From: Eledone cirrhosa
Lineage: Eukaryota > Mollusca > Cephalopoda > Octopoda > Eledonidae
Direction: 5' to 3'
DNA: 64,000 bases
NCBI GenBank assembly: GCA_964016885.1
Contig: OZ024742.1
Location: forward strand, 6,132,104-6,196,103
Shown one piece after another: positions 1 through 14,960 of this stretch; the first letter of the stretch is position 1, and each line of letters opens with the position of its first letter. The notes beneath the pieces are model-generated. The model was not told where the DNA came from and did no database searches. It saw only the letters and a program-made list of their open reading frames with translations. Made by a program: the position numbers and the translations under genes.

Positions 1-54
1 AACAACGCTGTAATAACAACACCAATGGCAACAACAACTATCATAGCAACAACG

Positions 55-540
55 CTGTAATAACAACAGCAATGGCAACAACAACAACAACAACTATCAT
101 AGCAACAACGCTATAATAACAACACCAATGGCAACAGTAACAACAACAACTATCATAACAACAACGCTGTAATAACAACACCAATGGCAACAGCAACAAC
201 AACAACTATCATAGCAACAACGCTATAATAACAACACCAATGGCAACAGCAACAACAACAACTATCATAGCAACAACGCTATAATAACAACACCAATGGC
301 AACAGCAACAACAACAACTATCATAGCAACAACGCTGTAATAACAACAGCAATGGCAACAGCAACAACAACAACTATGATAGCAACAACGCTGTAATAAC
401 ACAGCAATGGCAACATCAACAACAACAACTATCATAGCAACAACGCTGTAATAACAACACCCATGGCAACAGCAACAACAACAACTATCATAGCAACAAC
501 GCTGTAATAACAACAGCAATGGCAACAGCAACAACAACAA
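55..540 (+). repeat. Local segmental duplication, copy 1 (offset 835 bp)
   Basis: The order of monomer variants here recurs at 890-1,375. The shared series is an AGCAATGG monomer, GCTATAAT, a TCATAACAAC monomer, GCTATAAT, a TATGATAG monomer, then the 55-bp ACACAGC form, CACCCATGG and TATCATAG. The TATCATAACAAC marker starts at 151 here and at 986 in the second copy, an offset of 835. A matching series of rare variants indicates copying of a block of about eight monomers rather than chance similarity of single monomers. Confidence 0.8.
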
Positions 541-889
541 CTTTCATAGCAACAACGCTGTAATAACAACACCCATGGCAACAGCAACAATAACAACTAT
601 CATAGCAACAACGCTGTAATAACAACACCAATGGCAACAACAACTATCATAGCAACAACGCTGTAATAACAACACCAATGGCAACATCAACAACAACAAC
701 AACAACTATCATAGCAACAACGCTGTAATAACAACACCAATGGCAACAGCAACAACAACACTATCATAGCAACAACGTTGTAATTACAACACCAATGGCA
801 ACAGCAACAACAACAACTATCATAGCAACAAGGCTGTAATAAAAACACCAATGGCAACAACAACAACAACAACTATCATAGCAACAACG

Positions 890-1375
890 CTGTAATAACA
901 ACAGCAATGGCAACAACAACAACAACAACTATCATAGCAACAACGCTATAATAACAACACCAATGGCAACAGCAACAACAACAACTATCATAACAACAAC
1001 GCTGTAGTAACGGTAACAATGGCAACATCAACAACAACAACTATCATAGCAACAACGCTATAATAACAACACCAATGGCAACAGCAACAGCAACAACTAT
1101 CATAGCAACAACGCTATAATAACAACACCAATGGCAACAGCAACAACAACAACTATCATAGCAACAACGCTGTAATAACAACAGCAATGGCAACAGCAAC
1201 AACAACAACTATGATAGCAACAACGCTGTAATAACACAGCAATGGCAACATCAACAACAACAACTATCATAGCAACAACGCTGTAATAACAACACCCATG
1301 GCAACAGCAACAACAACAACTATCATAGCAACAACGCTGTAATAACAATACCAATGGCAACAGCAACAACAACAA
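890..1375 (+). repeat. Local segmental duplication, copy 2 (offset 835 bp)
   Basis: This is the second copy of the block at 55-540. The 265-540 and 1,100-1,375 stretches are almost identical at the same phase. Copy 2 carries a private change near 1,006-1,018 (GTAGTAACGGTAACAATGG), where copy 1 has the ordinary form. A third, partial relative at about 2,870-3,060 has GTAATAACGGCAGCAATGG at the same place. The unusual CGG change is therefore shared by copy 2 and the third copy and is absent from copy 1. Confidence 0.78.
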
Positions 1376-4300
1376 CTATCATAGCAACAACGCTGTAATA
1401 ACAACACCAATGGCAACATCAACAACAACAACAACAACAACTATCATAGCAACAACGCTGTAATAACAACACCTATGGCAACAACAACAACAACAACTAT
1501 CATAGCAACAACGCTGTAATAACAACAGCAATGGCAACAGCAACAACAACAACTATCATAGCAACAACGCTGTAATAACAACAGCAATGGTAACAGCAAC
1601 AACAACAACTTTCATAGCAACAACGCTGTAATAATAACACCAATGGCAACATCAACTATCATAGCAACAACGCTGTAATAACAACACCAATGGCAACAAC
1701 AACTATCATAGCAACAACGCTGTAATAACAACACCAATGGCAACATCAACAACAACAACTATCATAGCAACAACGCTGTAATAACAACACCAATGGCAAC
1801 ATCAACAACAACAACAACAACTATCATAGCAGCAACGCTGTAATAACAACAACAATGGCAACAACAACAACAACTATCATAGCAACAACGCTGTAATTAC
1901 AACACCAATGGCAACATCAACAACAACAACTATCATAGCAACAACGCTGTAATAACAACACCAATGGCAACATCAACAACAACAACAACAACTATCATAG
2001 CAACAACGCTGTAATAACACAGCAATGGCAACATCAACAACAACTATCATAGCAACAAGGCTGTAATAACAACACCAATGGCAACATCAACAACAACAAC
2101 AACAACAACTATCATAGCAACAACGCTGTAATAACAACACCAATGGCAACATCAACAACAACAACAACAACAACAACTATCATAGCAACAACGCTGTAAT
2201 AACAACACCAATGGCAACATCAACAACAACAACAACAACTATCATAGCAACAACGCTGTAATAACAACACCAATGGCAACAGCAACAACAACAACTATCA
2301 TAGCAACAACGCTGTAATAACAACACCAATGGCAACATCAACAACAACAACTATCATAGCAACAACGTTGTAATAACAACACGAATGGCAACAACAACAA
2401 CAACAACTAGCATAGCAACAACGCTGTAATAACAACACCAATGGCAACAACAACAACAACAACAACTATCATAGCAACAGCGCTGTAATAACAACACGAA
2501 TGGCAACAACAACAACAACAACTAGCATAGCAACAACGCTGTAATAACAACACCAATGGCAACAACAACAACAACAACAACTATCATAGCAACAACGCTG
2601 TAATAACAACACCAATGGCAACATCAACTACAACAACAACTATCATAGCAACAACGCTGTAATAACAACACCAATGGCAACAGCAACTATCATAGCAACA
2701 ACGCTGTAATAACAACACCAATGGCAACAGCAACTATCATAGCAACAACGCTGTAATAACAACACCAATGGCAACATCAACAACAACAACAACAACTATC
2801 ATAGCAACAACGCTGTAATAACAACACCAATGGCAACAGCAACAACAACACTATCATAGCAACAACGCTGTAATAACAACAGCAATGGCAACAACAACAA
2901 CAACAACTATCATAGCAACAACGCTATAATAACAACACCAATGGCAACAGCAACAACAACAACTATCATAACAACAACGCTGTAATAACGGCAGCAATGG
3001 CAACATCAACAACAACAACTATCATAGCAACAACGCTATAATAACAACACCAATGGTAACAGCAACAACAACAACTATCATAGCAACAACGCTGTAATAA
3101 CACAGCAATGGCAACAACAGCAACAACAACTATCATAACAACAACGCTGTAATAACAACACCAATGGCAACATCAACAACAACAACTATCATAGCAACAA
3201 CGCTGTAATAACAACGCCAATGGCAACAGCAACAAAAACTATCATAGTAACAACGCTGTAATAACAACACCAATGGCAACAGCAACAACAACAACTATCA
3301 TAGCAACAACGCTGTAATAACAACACCAATGGCAACAGCAACAACAAAAACTATCATAGCAACAACGCTGTAATAACAACACCAATGGCAACAGCAACAA
3401 CAACAACTATCATAGCAACAACGCTGTAATAACAACACCAATGGCAACAAGAACAACAACAACAACATCTCTCATAGTAACAACGCTGTAATAACAACAC
3501 CAATGGCAACAAGAACAGCAACAACAACAACTATCATAGCAACAACGCTGTAATAACACAGCAATGGCAACAACAGCAACAACAACTATCATAACAACAA
3601 CGCTGTAATAACAACACCAATGGCAACATCAACAACAACAACTATCATAGCAACAACGCTGTAATAACAACACCAACAGCAACAGCAACAACAACAACTT
3701 TCATAGCAACAACGCTGTAATAACAACACCAATGGCAACAGCAACAACAACAACTATCATAGCAACAACGCTGTAATAACAACACCAATGGCAACAGAAA
3801 CAACAACAACTACCATAGCAACAACGCTGTAAAAACAACACCAATGGCAACAGTAACAACAACAACTATCATAGCAACAATGCTGTAATAACAACACCAA
3901 TGGCAACAGCAACAACAACAACTATCATAGCAACAACGCTGTAATAACAACACCAATGGCAACAGCAACAACAAAAACTATCATAGCAACAACGCTGTAA
4001 TAACAACACCAATGGCAACAGCAACAACAACAACTATCATAGCAACAACGCTGTAATAACAACACCAATGGCAACAGAAACAACAACAACTACCATAGCA
4101 ACAACGCTGTAATAACAACACCAATGGCAACAGCAACAACAACAACTACCATAGCAACAACGCTGTAATAACAACACCAATGGCAACATCAACAACAACA
4201 ACTATCATAGAAACAACGCTGTAATAACAACAGCAATGGCAACAGCAACAACAACAACTATCATAGCAACAACGCTGTAATAACAACACCAATGGCAACA

Positions 4301-4559
4301 TCAACAACAACAACAACAACAACTATCATAGCAACAACGCTGTAATAACAGAGCAATGGCAACATCAACGACAACAACTATCATAGCAACAACGCTGTAA
4401 TAACAACACCATTAGCAACAGCAACAACAACAACAACTATCATAGCAACAACGCTGTAATAACAACACCAATGGCAACATCAACAACAACAACTATCATA
4501 GCAACAACGCTGTAATAACAACACCAATGGCAACATCAACAACAACAACTATCATAGCA

Positions 4560-5620
4560 ACAACACTGTAATAACAACACCAATGGCAACAGCAACAACA
4601 ACAACAACTATCATAGCAACAACACTGTAATAACAACACCAATGGCAACAGCAACAACAACAACAACTATCATAGCAACAACACTGTAATAACAACACCA
4701 ATGGCAACAGCAACAACAACAACTATCATAGCAACAACACTGTAATAACAACACCAATGGCAACAGCAACAACAACAACAACTATCATAGCAACAACACT
4801 GTAATAACAACACCAATGGCAACATCAACAACAACAACTATCATAGCAACAACACTGTAATAACAACACCAATGGCAACAGCAACAACAACAACAACTAT
4901 CATAGCAACAACACTGTAATAACAACACCAATGGCAACAGCAACAACAACAACAACTATCATAGCAACAACACTGTAATAACAACACCAATGGCAACAGC
5001 AACAACAACAACAACTATCATAGCAACAACACTGTAATAACAACACCAATGGCAACATCAACAACAACAACTATCATAGCAACAACACTGTAATAACAAC
5101 ACCAATGGCAACAGCAACAACAACAACAACTATCATAGCAACAACACTGTAATAACAACACCAATGGCAACAGCAACAACAACAACTATCATAGCAACAA
5201 CACTGTAATAACAACACCAATGGCAACAGCAACAACAACAACAACTATCATAGCAACAACACTGTAATAACAACACCAATGGCAACAGCAACAACAACAA
5301 CTATCATAGCAACAACACTGTAATAACAACACCAATGGCAACAGCAACAACAACAACAACTATCATAGCAACAACACTGTAATAACAACACCAATGGCAA
5401 CATCAACAACAACAACTATCATAGCAACAACACTGTAATAACAACACCAATGGCAACAGCAACAACAACAACAACTATCATAGCAACAACACTGTAATAA
5501 CAACACCAATGGCAACAGCAACAACAACAACAACTATCATAGCAACAACACTGTAATAACAACACCAATGGCAACAGCAACAACAACAACAACTATCATA
5601 GCAACAACACTGTAATAACA
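4560..5620 (+). repeat. Homogenised run of CACTG monomers (CpG lost)
   Basis: About 19 consecutive monomers read CAACACTGTAATAAC instead of CAACGCTGTAATAAC, starting near 4,564 and ending near 5,610. The change turns the monomer's only CpG into CpA. Within the run, 59-bp monomers (AACAGC plus a longer CAA tract) are mixed with 56-bp monomers (AACATC). CACTG monomers continue, interspersed with CGCTG, to about 7,220. A run this uniform points to local amplification of one variant rather than independent mutation at each monomer. Confidence 0.88.
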
Positions 5621-6389
5621 ACACCAATGGCAACAGCAACAACAACAACAACTATCATAGCAACAACGCTGTAATAACAACACCAATGGCAACATCAACA
5701 ACAACAACTATCATAGCAACAACACTGTAATAACAACACCAATGGCAACAGCAACAACAACAACAACTATCATAGCAACAACGCTGTAATAACAACACCA
5801 ATGGCAACAGCAACAACAACAACAACTATCATAGCAACAACACTGTAATAACAACACCAATGGCAACAGCAACAACAACAACAACTATTATAGCAACAAC
5901 GCTGTAATAACAACACCAATGGCAACATCAACAACAACAACTATCATAGCAACAACACTGTAATAACAACACCAATGGCAACAACAACAACAACAACAAC
6001 TATCATAGCAACAACACTGTAATAACAACACCAATGGCAACATCAACAACAACAACTATCATAGCAACAACGCTGTAATAACAACAGCAATGGCAACATC
6101 AACAACAACAACTATCATAGCAACAACACTGTAATAACAACACCAATGGCAACATCAACAACAACAACTATCATAGCAACAACACTGTAATAACAACACC
6201 AATGGCAACAGCAACAACAACAACAACTATCATAGCAACAACGCTGTAATAACAACACCAATGGCAACATCAACAACAACAACTATCATAGCAACAACAC
6301 TGTAATAACAACACCAATGGCAACATCAACAACAACAACTATCATAGCAACAACGCTGTAATAACAACACCAATGGCAACAGCAACAAC

Positions 6390-9120
6390 AACAACAACTA
6401 CTATCATAGCAACAACGCTGTAATAAGAACACCAATGGCAACATCAACAACAACAACTATCATAGCAACAACACTGTAATAACAACACCAATGGCAACAT
6501 CAACAACAACAACTATCATAGCAACAACGCTGTAATAACAACACCAATGGCAACAGCAACAACAACAACAACAACTATCATAGCAACAACGCTGTAATAA
6601 GAACACCAATGGCAACATCAACAACAACAACTATCATAGCAACAACGCTGTAATAACAACACCAATGGCAACAGCAACAACAACAACTATCATAGCAACA
6701 ACACTGTAATAACAACACCAATGGCAACATCAACAACAACAACTATCATAGCAACAACGCTGTAATAACAACACCAATGGCAACAGCAACAACAACAACA
6801 ACAACTATCATAGCAACAACGCTGTAATAAGAACACCAATGGCAACATCAACAACAACAACTATCATAGCAACAACGCTGTAATAACAACACCAATGGCA
6901 ACAGCAACAACAACAACAACTATCATAGCAACAACGCTGTAATAACAACACCAATGGCAACATCAACAACAACAACTATCATAGCAACAACGCTGTAATA
7001 ACAACACCAATGGCAACAGCAACAACAACAACAACTATCATAGCAACAACGCTGTAATAACAACACCAATGGCAACATCAACAACAACAACTATCATAGC
7101 AACAACGCTGTAATAACAACACCAATGGCAACAGCAACAACAACAACAACTATCATAGCAACAACGCTGTAATAACAACACCAATGGCAACATCAACAAC
7201 AACAACTATCATAGCAACAACACTGTAATAACAACACCAATGGCAACAGCAACAACAACAACAACTATCATAGCAACAACGCTGTAATAAGAACACCAAT
7301 GGCAACATCAACAACACCAACTATCATAGCAACAACGCTGTAATAACAACACCAATGGCAACAGCAACAACAACAACAACTACTATCATAGCAACAACGC
7401 TGTAATAACAACACCAATGGCAACATCAACAACAACAACTATCATAGCAACAACGCTGTAATAACAACACCAATGGCCACAGCAACAACAACAACAACTA
7501 TCATAGCAACAACGATGTAATAACAACACCAATGGCAACAACAACAACAACTATCATAGCAACAACGCTGTAATAAAAACACCAATGGCAACAGCAACAA
7601 CAACAACTATCATAGCAACAACGCTGTAATAACAACACCAATGGCAACTGCAACAACAACAACAACTACTATCATAGCAACAACGCTGTAATAACAACAC
7701 CAATGGCAACATCAACAAGAACAACTATCATAGCAACAACGCTGTAATAACAACACCAATGGCAACAGCAACAACAACAACAACTATCATAGCAACAACG
7801 ATGTAATAACAACACCAATGGCAACAACAACAACAACTATCATAGCAACAACGCTGTAATAAAAACACCAATGGCAACAGCAACAACAACAACTATCATA
7901 GCAACAACGCTGTAATAACAACACCAATGGCCACAGCAACAACAACAACAACTATCATAGCAACAACGATGTAATAACAACACCAATGGCAACAACAACA
8001 ACAACTATCATAGCAACAACGCTGTAATAAAAACACCAATGGCAACAGCAACAACAACAACTATCATAGCAACAACGCTGTAATAACAACACCAATGGCA
8101 ACTGCAACAACAACAACAACTACTATCATAGCAACAACGCTGTAATAACAACACCAATGGCAACATCAACAAGAACAACTATCATAGCAACAACGCTGTA
8201 ATAACAACACCAATGGCAACAGCAACAACAACAACAACTATCATAGCAACAACGCTGTAATAACAACACCAATGGCAACATCAACAACAACAACTATCAT
8301 AGCAACAACGCTGTAATAACAACACCAATGGCAACAGCAACAACAACAACAACTACTATCATAGCAACAACGCTGTAATAACAACACCAATGGCAACAGC
8401 AACAACAACAACAACTACTATCATAGCAACAACGCTGTAATAACAACACCAATGGCAACAGCAACAACAACAACAACTATCATAGCAACAACGCTGTAAT
8501 AACAACACCAATGGCAACATCAACAACAACAACTATCATAGCAACAACGCTGTAATAACAACACCAATGGCAACAGCAACAACAACAACAACTACTATCA
8601 TAGCAACAACGCTGTAATAACAACACCAATGGCAACAGCAACAACAACAACAACAACTATCATAGCAACAACGCTGTAATAACAACACCAATGGCAACAG
8701 CAACAACAACAACAACTATCATAGCAACAACGATGTAATAACAACACCAATGGCAACAACAACAACAACTATCATAGCAACAACGCTGTAATAAAAACAC
8801 CAATGGCAACAGCAACAACAACAACTATCATAGCAACAACGCTGTAATAACAACACCAATGGCAACAGCAACAACAACAACAACTACTATCATAGCAACA
8901 ACGCTGTAATAACAACACCAATGGCAACATCAACAACAACAACTATCATAGCAACAACGCTGTAATAACAACACCAATGGCAACAGCAACAACAACAACA
9001 ACTACTATCATAGCAACAACGCTGTAATAACAACAGCAATGGCAACATCAACAACAACAACTATCATGGCAACAACGCTGTAATAACAACACCAATGGCA
9101 ACGGCAACACCAACAACTAC
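6390..9120 (+). repeat. CTACTATC-type monomer block, copy I
   Basis: Many monomers end CAACTACTATCATAG, with an extra ACT-type triplet before TATCATAG, usually after a 59-62 bp type body. They alternate with plain AACATC monomers. Other markers here are ACGATGTAATAAC (for example near 7,510, 7,800, 7,970 and 8,730), GGCCACAGC (7,478 and 7,930), CATCAACAAGAAC and GTAATAAAAACACC. The short series with GGCCACAGC, ACGATG, GTAATAAAAAC and GGCAACTGC recurs within the block at an offset of roughly 450 bp. Confidence 0.78.
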
Positions 9121-9359
9121 TCTCATAGCAACAACGCTGTAATAACAACATCAATGGCAACAGCAACAACAACAACTATCATAGCAACAACGCTGTAATA
9201 ACAACACCAATGGCAACATCAACAACAACAACTATCATAGCAACAACGCTGTAATAACAACACGAATGGCAACATCAACAACAACAACTATCATAGCAAC
9301 AACGCTGTAATAAAAACACCAATGGCAACAGCAACAACAACAACTATCATAGCAACAAC

Positions 9360-11850
9360 GCCGTAATAACAACACCAATGGCAACAACAACAACAACTAT
9401 CATTAGAACAACGCTGTAATAACAACATCAATGGCAACATCAACAACAACAACTATCATAGCAACAACGCTTTAATAACAACACCAATGGCAATATCAAC
9501 AACCACAACTACCATAGCAACAACGCTGTAATAACAACACCAATGGCAACAGCAACAACAACAACTATCATAGCAACAACGCTGTAATAACAACACCAAT
9601 GGCAACATCAACAACAACAACAACAACAACTATCATAGCAACAACGCTGTAATAACAACACCAATGGCAACAGCAACAACAACAACAACAATTATCATAA
9701 CAACAACGCTGTAATAACACAGCAATGGCAACATCAACAACAACAACTATCATAGCAACAACGCTGTAATAACAACACCAATGGCAACAGCAACAACAAC
9801 AACAACTATCATAGCAACAACGCTGTAATAACAACACCAATGGCAACATCAACAACACCACAATCATAGCAACAACGCTGTAATAACAACACCAATGGCA
9901 ACAGCAACAACAACAACAACTACTATCATAGCAACAACGCTGTAATAACAACACCAATGGCAACATCAACAACAACAACTATCATAGCAACAACGCTGTA
10001 ATAACAACACCAATGGCAACAGCAACAACAACAACAACTATCATAGCAACAACGCTGTAATAACAACACCAATGGCAACATCAACAACAACAACTATCAT
10101 AGCAACAACGCTGTAATAACAACACCAATGGCAACAGCAACAACAACAACAACTATCATAGCAACAACGCTGTAATAACAACACCAATGGCAACATCAAC
10201 AACAACAACTATCATAGCAACAACGCTGTAATAACAACACCAATGGCAACAGCAACAACAACAACAACTATCATAGCAACAACGCTGTAATAACAACACC
10301 AATGGCAACATCAACAACAACAACTATCATAGCAACAACGCTGTAATAACAACACCAATGGCAACAGCAACAACAACAACAACTATCATAGCAACAACGC
10401 TGTAATAACAACACCAATGGCAACAGCAACAACAACAACAACTACTATCATAGCAACAACGCTGTAATAACAACACCAATGGCAACATCAACAACAACAA
10501 CAACTACTATCATAGCAACAACGCTGTAATAAGAACACCAATGGCAACAGCAACAGCAACTATCATAGCAACAACGTTGTAAATATAACACCAATGGCAA
10601 CAGCAACAACAACAACTATCATAGCAACAACGCTGTAATAACAACACAAATGGCAACAGCAACAACCACAACAACTCTCATAGCAACAGCGCTGTAATAA
10701 CGACAGCAATGGCAACATCAACAACAACAACTATCATAGCAACAACGCTGTAATAAGAACACCAATGGCAACAGCAACAGCAACTATCATAGCAACAACG
10801 TTGTAATTATAACACCAATGGCAACAGCAACAACAACAACTATCATAGCAACAACGCTGTAATAACAACACAAATGGCAACAGCAACAACAACAACAACA
10901 ACAACTACCATAGCAACAACGCTTTAATAACAACACCAATGGCAACATCAACAACAACAACTATCATAGAAACAACGCTGTAATAACAACACCATTGGCA
11001 ACAGCAACAACAACAACAACTATCATAGCAACAACGCTGTAATAACAACACCAATGGCAACATCAACCACGACAACAACAACAACTACCATAGCAACAAC
11101 GCTGTAATAACAACACCAATGGCAACAGCAACAACAACAACTACCATAGCAACAACACTGTAATAACAACACCATTGGCAACAGCAACAACAACAACTAT
11201 CATAGCAACAACGCTGTAATAACAACAACAATGGCAACATCAACAACAACAACAACAACAACTATCATAGCAACAACGCTGTAATAACACAGCAATGGCA
11301 ACATCAACAACAACAACTATCATAGCAACAACGCTCTAATAACAACACCAATGGCAACAGCAACAACAACAACAACTATCATAGCAACAACGCTGTAATA
11401 ACAACACCAATGGCAACAGCAACAACAACAACTATCATAGCAACAACGCTGTAATAACAACACCAATGGCAACATCAACAACAACAACAACAACTATCAT
11501 AGCAACAACGCTGTAATAACAACACCATTGGCAACAGCAACAACAACAACAACTATCATAGCAACACCGCTGTAATAACAGCACCAATGGCAACAGCAAC
11601 AACAACAACAACAACTATCATAACAACAACGCTGTAATAACACAGCAATGGCAACATCAACAAAAACAACAATCATAGCAACAACGCTGAAATAACAACA
11701 CCAATGGCAACAGCAACAACAACAACTACTATCATAGCAACAACGCTGTAATAACAACACCAATGGCAACATCAACAACAACAACTATCATAGCAACAAC
11801 GCTGTAATAACAATACCAATGACAACAACTATCATAGCAACAACGCTGTG
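9360..11850 (+). repeat. Satellite A core block S1 (type 1)
   Basis: Five rare-variant markers occur in fixed order: GCCGTAATAAC (9,360), GCTTTAATAAC (9,469), CATCAACCACGAC (CCACG at 11,067), GCTGAAATAAC (11,686) and GCTGTGATAAC (11,845). The first interval is 109 bp and the third 619 bp. The second interval, 1,598 bp, is the shortest of the four blocks. The last interval is 159 bp because of a short monomer reading ACAATACCAATGACAAC. That short monomer defines type 1 and is shared with S3. Confidence 0.87.
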
Positions 11851-14800
11851 ATAACAACAGCAATGGCAACAGTAACAACAACAACAACTATCATAGCAAC
11901 AACGCTGTAATAAAAACACCAATGGCAACAGCAACAACAACAACTATCATAGCAACAACGCTGTAATAACAACAGCAATGGCAACATCAACAACAACTAT
12001 CATTACAACAACGTTGTAATAACAACACCATTGGCAACAGCAACAACAACAACAACTATCATAGCAACAACGCTGTAATAATAACACCAATGCCAACAAC
12101 AACAACAACAACTATCAGAGCAACCACGCTGTAATAACAACAGCAATGGCAACAGCAACAACAACAACTATCATAGCAACAACGCTGTAATAACAACACC
12201 AATGGCAACAACAACAACAACTATCATAGCAACCACGCTGTAATAACAACAGCAATGGCAACAGCAACAACAACGACTATCATAGCAACAACGCTGTAAT
12301 AACAACAGCAATTGCAACAGCAACAACAACAACTATCATAGCAACAACGCTGTAATAACAACACCAATGGCAACAGCAACAACAACAACTATCATAGCAA
12401 CAACGCTGTAATAACAACACCAATGGCAACAGCAACAACAACAACTATCATAGCAACAACGCTGTAATAACAACACCAATGGCAACAGCAACAACAACAA
12501 CTATCATAGCAACAACGCTGTAATAACAACACCAATGGCAACATCAACAACAACAACAACAACAACTACTATCATAGCAACAACGCTGTAATAACAACAC
12601 CAATGGCAACAGCAACAACAACAACAACTACTATCATAGCAACAACGCTGTAATAACAACAGCAATGGCAACAGCAACAACAACAACTATCATAGCAACA
12701 ACGCTGTAATAACAACACCAATGGCAACATCAACAACAACAACAACAACAACAACTATCATAGCAACAACGCTGTAATAACAGAGCAATGGCAACATCAA
12801 CGACAACAACTATCATAGCAACAACGCTGTAATAACAACACCATTAGCAACAGCAACAACAACAACAACTATCATAGCAACAACGCTGTAATAACAACAC
12901 CATTGGCAACAGCAACAACAACAACAACTATCATAGCAACAACGCTGTAATAACAACACCAATGGCAACATCAACAACAACAACTATCATAGCAACAACA
13001 CTGTAATAACAACACCAATGGCAACAGCAACAACAACAACAACTATCATAGCAACAACGCTGTAATAACAACACCAATGGCAACATCAACAACAACAACT
13101 ATCATAGCAACAACACTGTAATCACAACACCAATGGCAACAGCAACAACAACAACAACTATCATAGCAACAACGCTGTAATAAGAACACCAATGGCAACA
13201 TCAACAACAACAACTATCATAGCAACAACGCTGTAATAACAACACCAATGGCAACAGCAACAACAACAACAACTACTATCATAGCAACAACGCTGTAATA
13301 ACAACACCAATGGCAACATCAACAACAACAACTATCATAGCAACAACGCTGTAATAACAACACCAATGGCAACAGCAACAACAACAACAACTATCATAGC
13401 AACAACGCTGTAATAACAACACCAATGGCAACAGCAACATCAACAACAACAACTATCATAGCAACAACGCTGTAATAACAACACCAATGGCAACAGCAAC
13501 AACAACAACAACTACTATCATAGCAACAACGCTGTAATAACAACACCAATGGCAACATCAACAACAACAACTATCATAGCAACAACGCTGTAATAACAAC
13601 ACCAATTGCAACAGCAACAACAACAACAACTATCATAGCAACAACGATGTAATAACAACACCAATGGCAACAACAACAACAACTATCATAGCAACAACGC
13701 TGTAATAACAACACCAATGGCAACAGCAACAACAACAACAACTACTATAATAGCAACAACGCTGTAATAACAACAGCAATGGCAACATCAAAAACAACTA
13801 TCATAGCAACAACGCTGTAATAACAACACCAATGGCAACAGCAACAACAACAACAACTACTATCATAGCAACAACGCTGTAATAACAACACCAATGACAA
13901 CATCAACAAGAACAACTATCATAGCAACAACGCTGTAATAACAACACCAATGGCAACAGCAACAACAACAACAACTATCATAGCAACAACGATGTAATAA
14001 CAACACCAATGGCAACAACAACAACAACTATCATAGCAACAACGCTGTAATAAAAACACCAATGGCAACAGCAACAACAACAACTATCATAGCAACAACG
14101 CTGTAATAACAATACCAATGGCAACAGCAACAACAACAACAACTACTATCATAGCAACAACGCTGTAATAACAACACCAATGGCAACATCATCAACAACA
14201 ACTATCATAGCAACAACGCTGTAATAACAACACCAATGGCAACAGCAACAACAACAACAACTACTATCATAGCAACAACGCTGTAATAATAACAGCAATG
14301 GCAACATCAACAACAACAACTATCATAGCAACAACGCTGTAATAACAACACCAATGGCAGCAGCAACAACAACAACTATCACAGCAACAACGCTGTAATA
14401 ACAACATCAATGGCAACAGCAACAACAACAACTATCATAGCAACAACGCTGTAATAACAACACCAATGGCAACATCAACCACAACAACTATCATAGCAAC
14501 AACGCTGTAATAAAAACACCAATGGCAACAGCAACAACAACAACTATCATAGCAACAACGCTGTAATAACAACACCAATGGCAACAGCAACAACAACAAC
14601 AACTACTATCATAGCAACAACGCTGTAATAACAACAGCAATGGCAACATCAACAACAACAACTATCATAGCAACAACGCTGTAATAACAACACCAATGGC
14701 AACGGCAACAACAACAACAACTCTCATAGCAACAACGCTGTAATAACAACATCAATGGCAACAGCAACAACAACAACTATCATAGCAACAACGCTGTAAT

Positions 14801-14960
14801 AACAACACCAATGGCAACATCAACAACAACAACTATCATAGCAACAACGCTGTAATAACAACACGAATGGCAACATCAACAACAACAACTATCATAGCAA
14901 CAACGCTGTAATAAAAACACCAATGGCAACAGCAACAACAACAACTATCATAGCAACAAC

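Larger units (their letters stand above)
1..4340 (+). repeat. Satellite A, mixed proximal block
   Basis: These are heterogeneous monomers with little large-scale order. Several variants are mixed: GCTATAATAAC in place of GCTGTAATAAC (for example near 110, 225, 285 and 945), the 55-bp ACACAGC form, TTTCATAG, ACCATAG and GGCAACAGAAAC. Monomers with a very short CAA run (CAGCAACTATC, about 47 bp) sit near 1,650, 2,690 and 2,735. Monomers with long runs, eight or more AAC/CAA steps, occur near 2,160-2,180. A local duplication of about 835-bp offset lies within it. The array runs off the left edge, so its true start is not visible. Confidence 0.85.
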
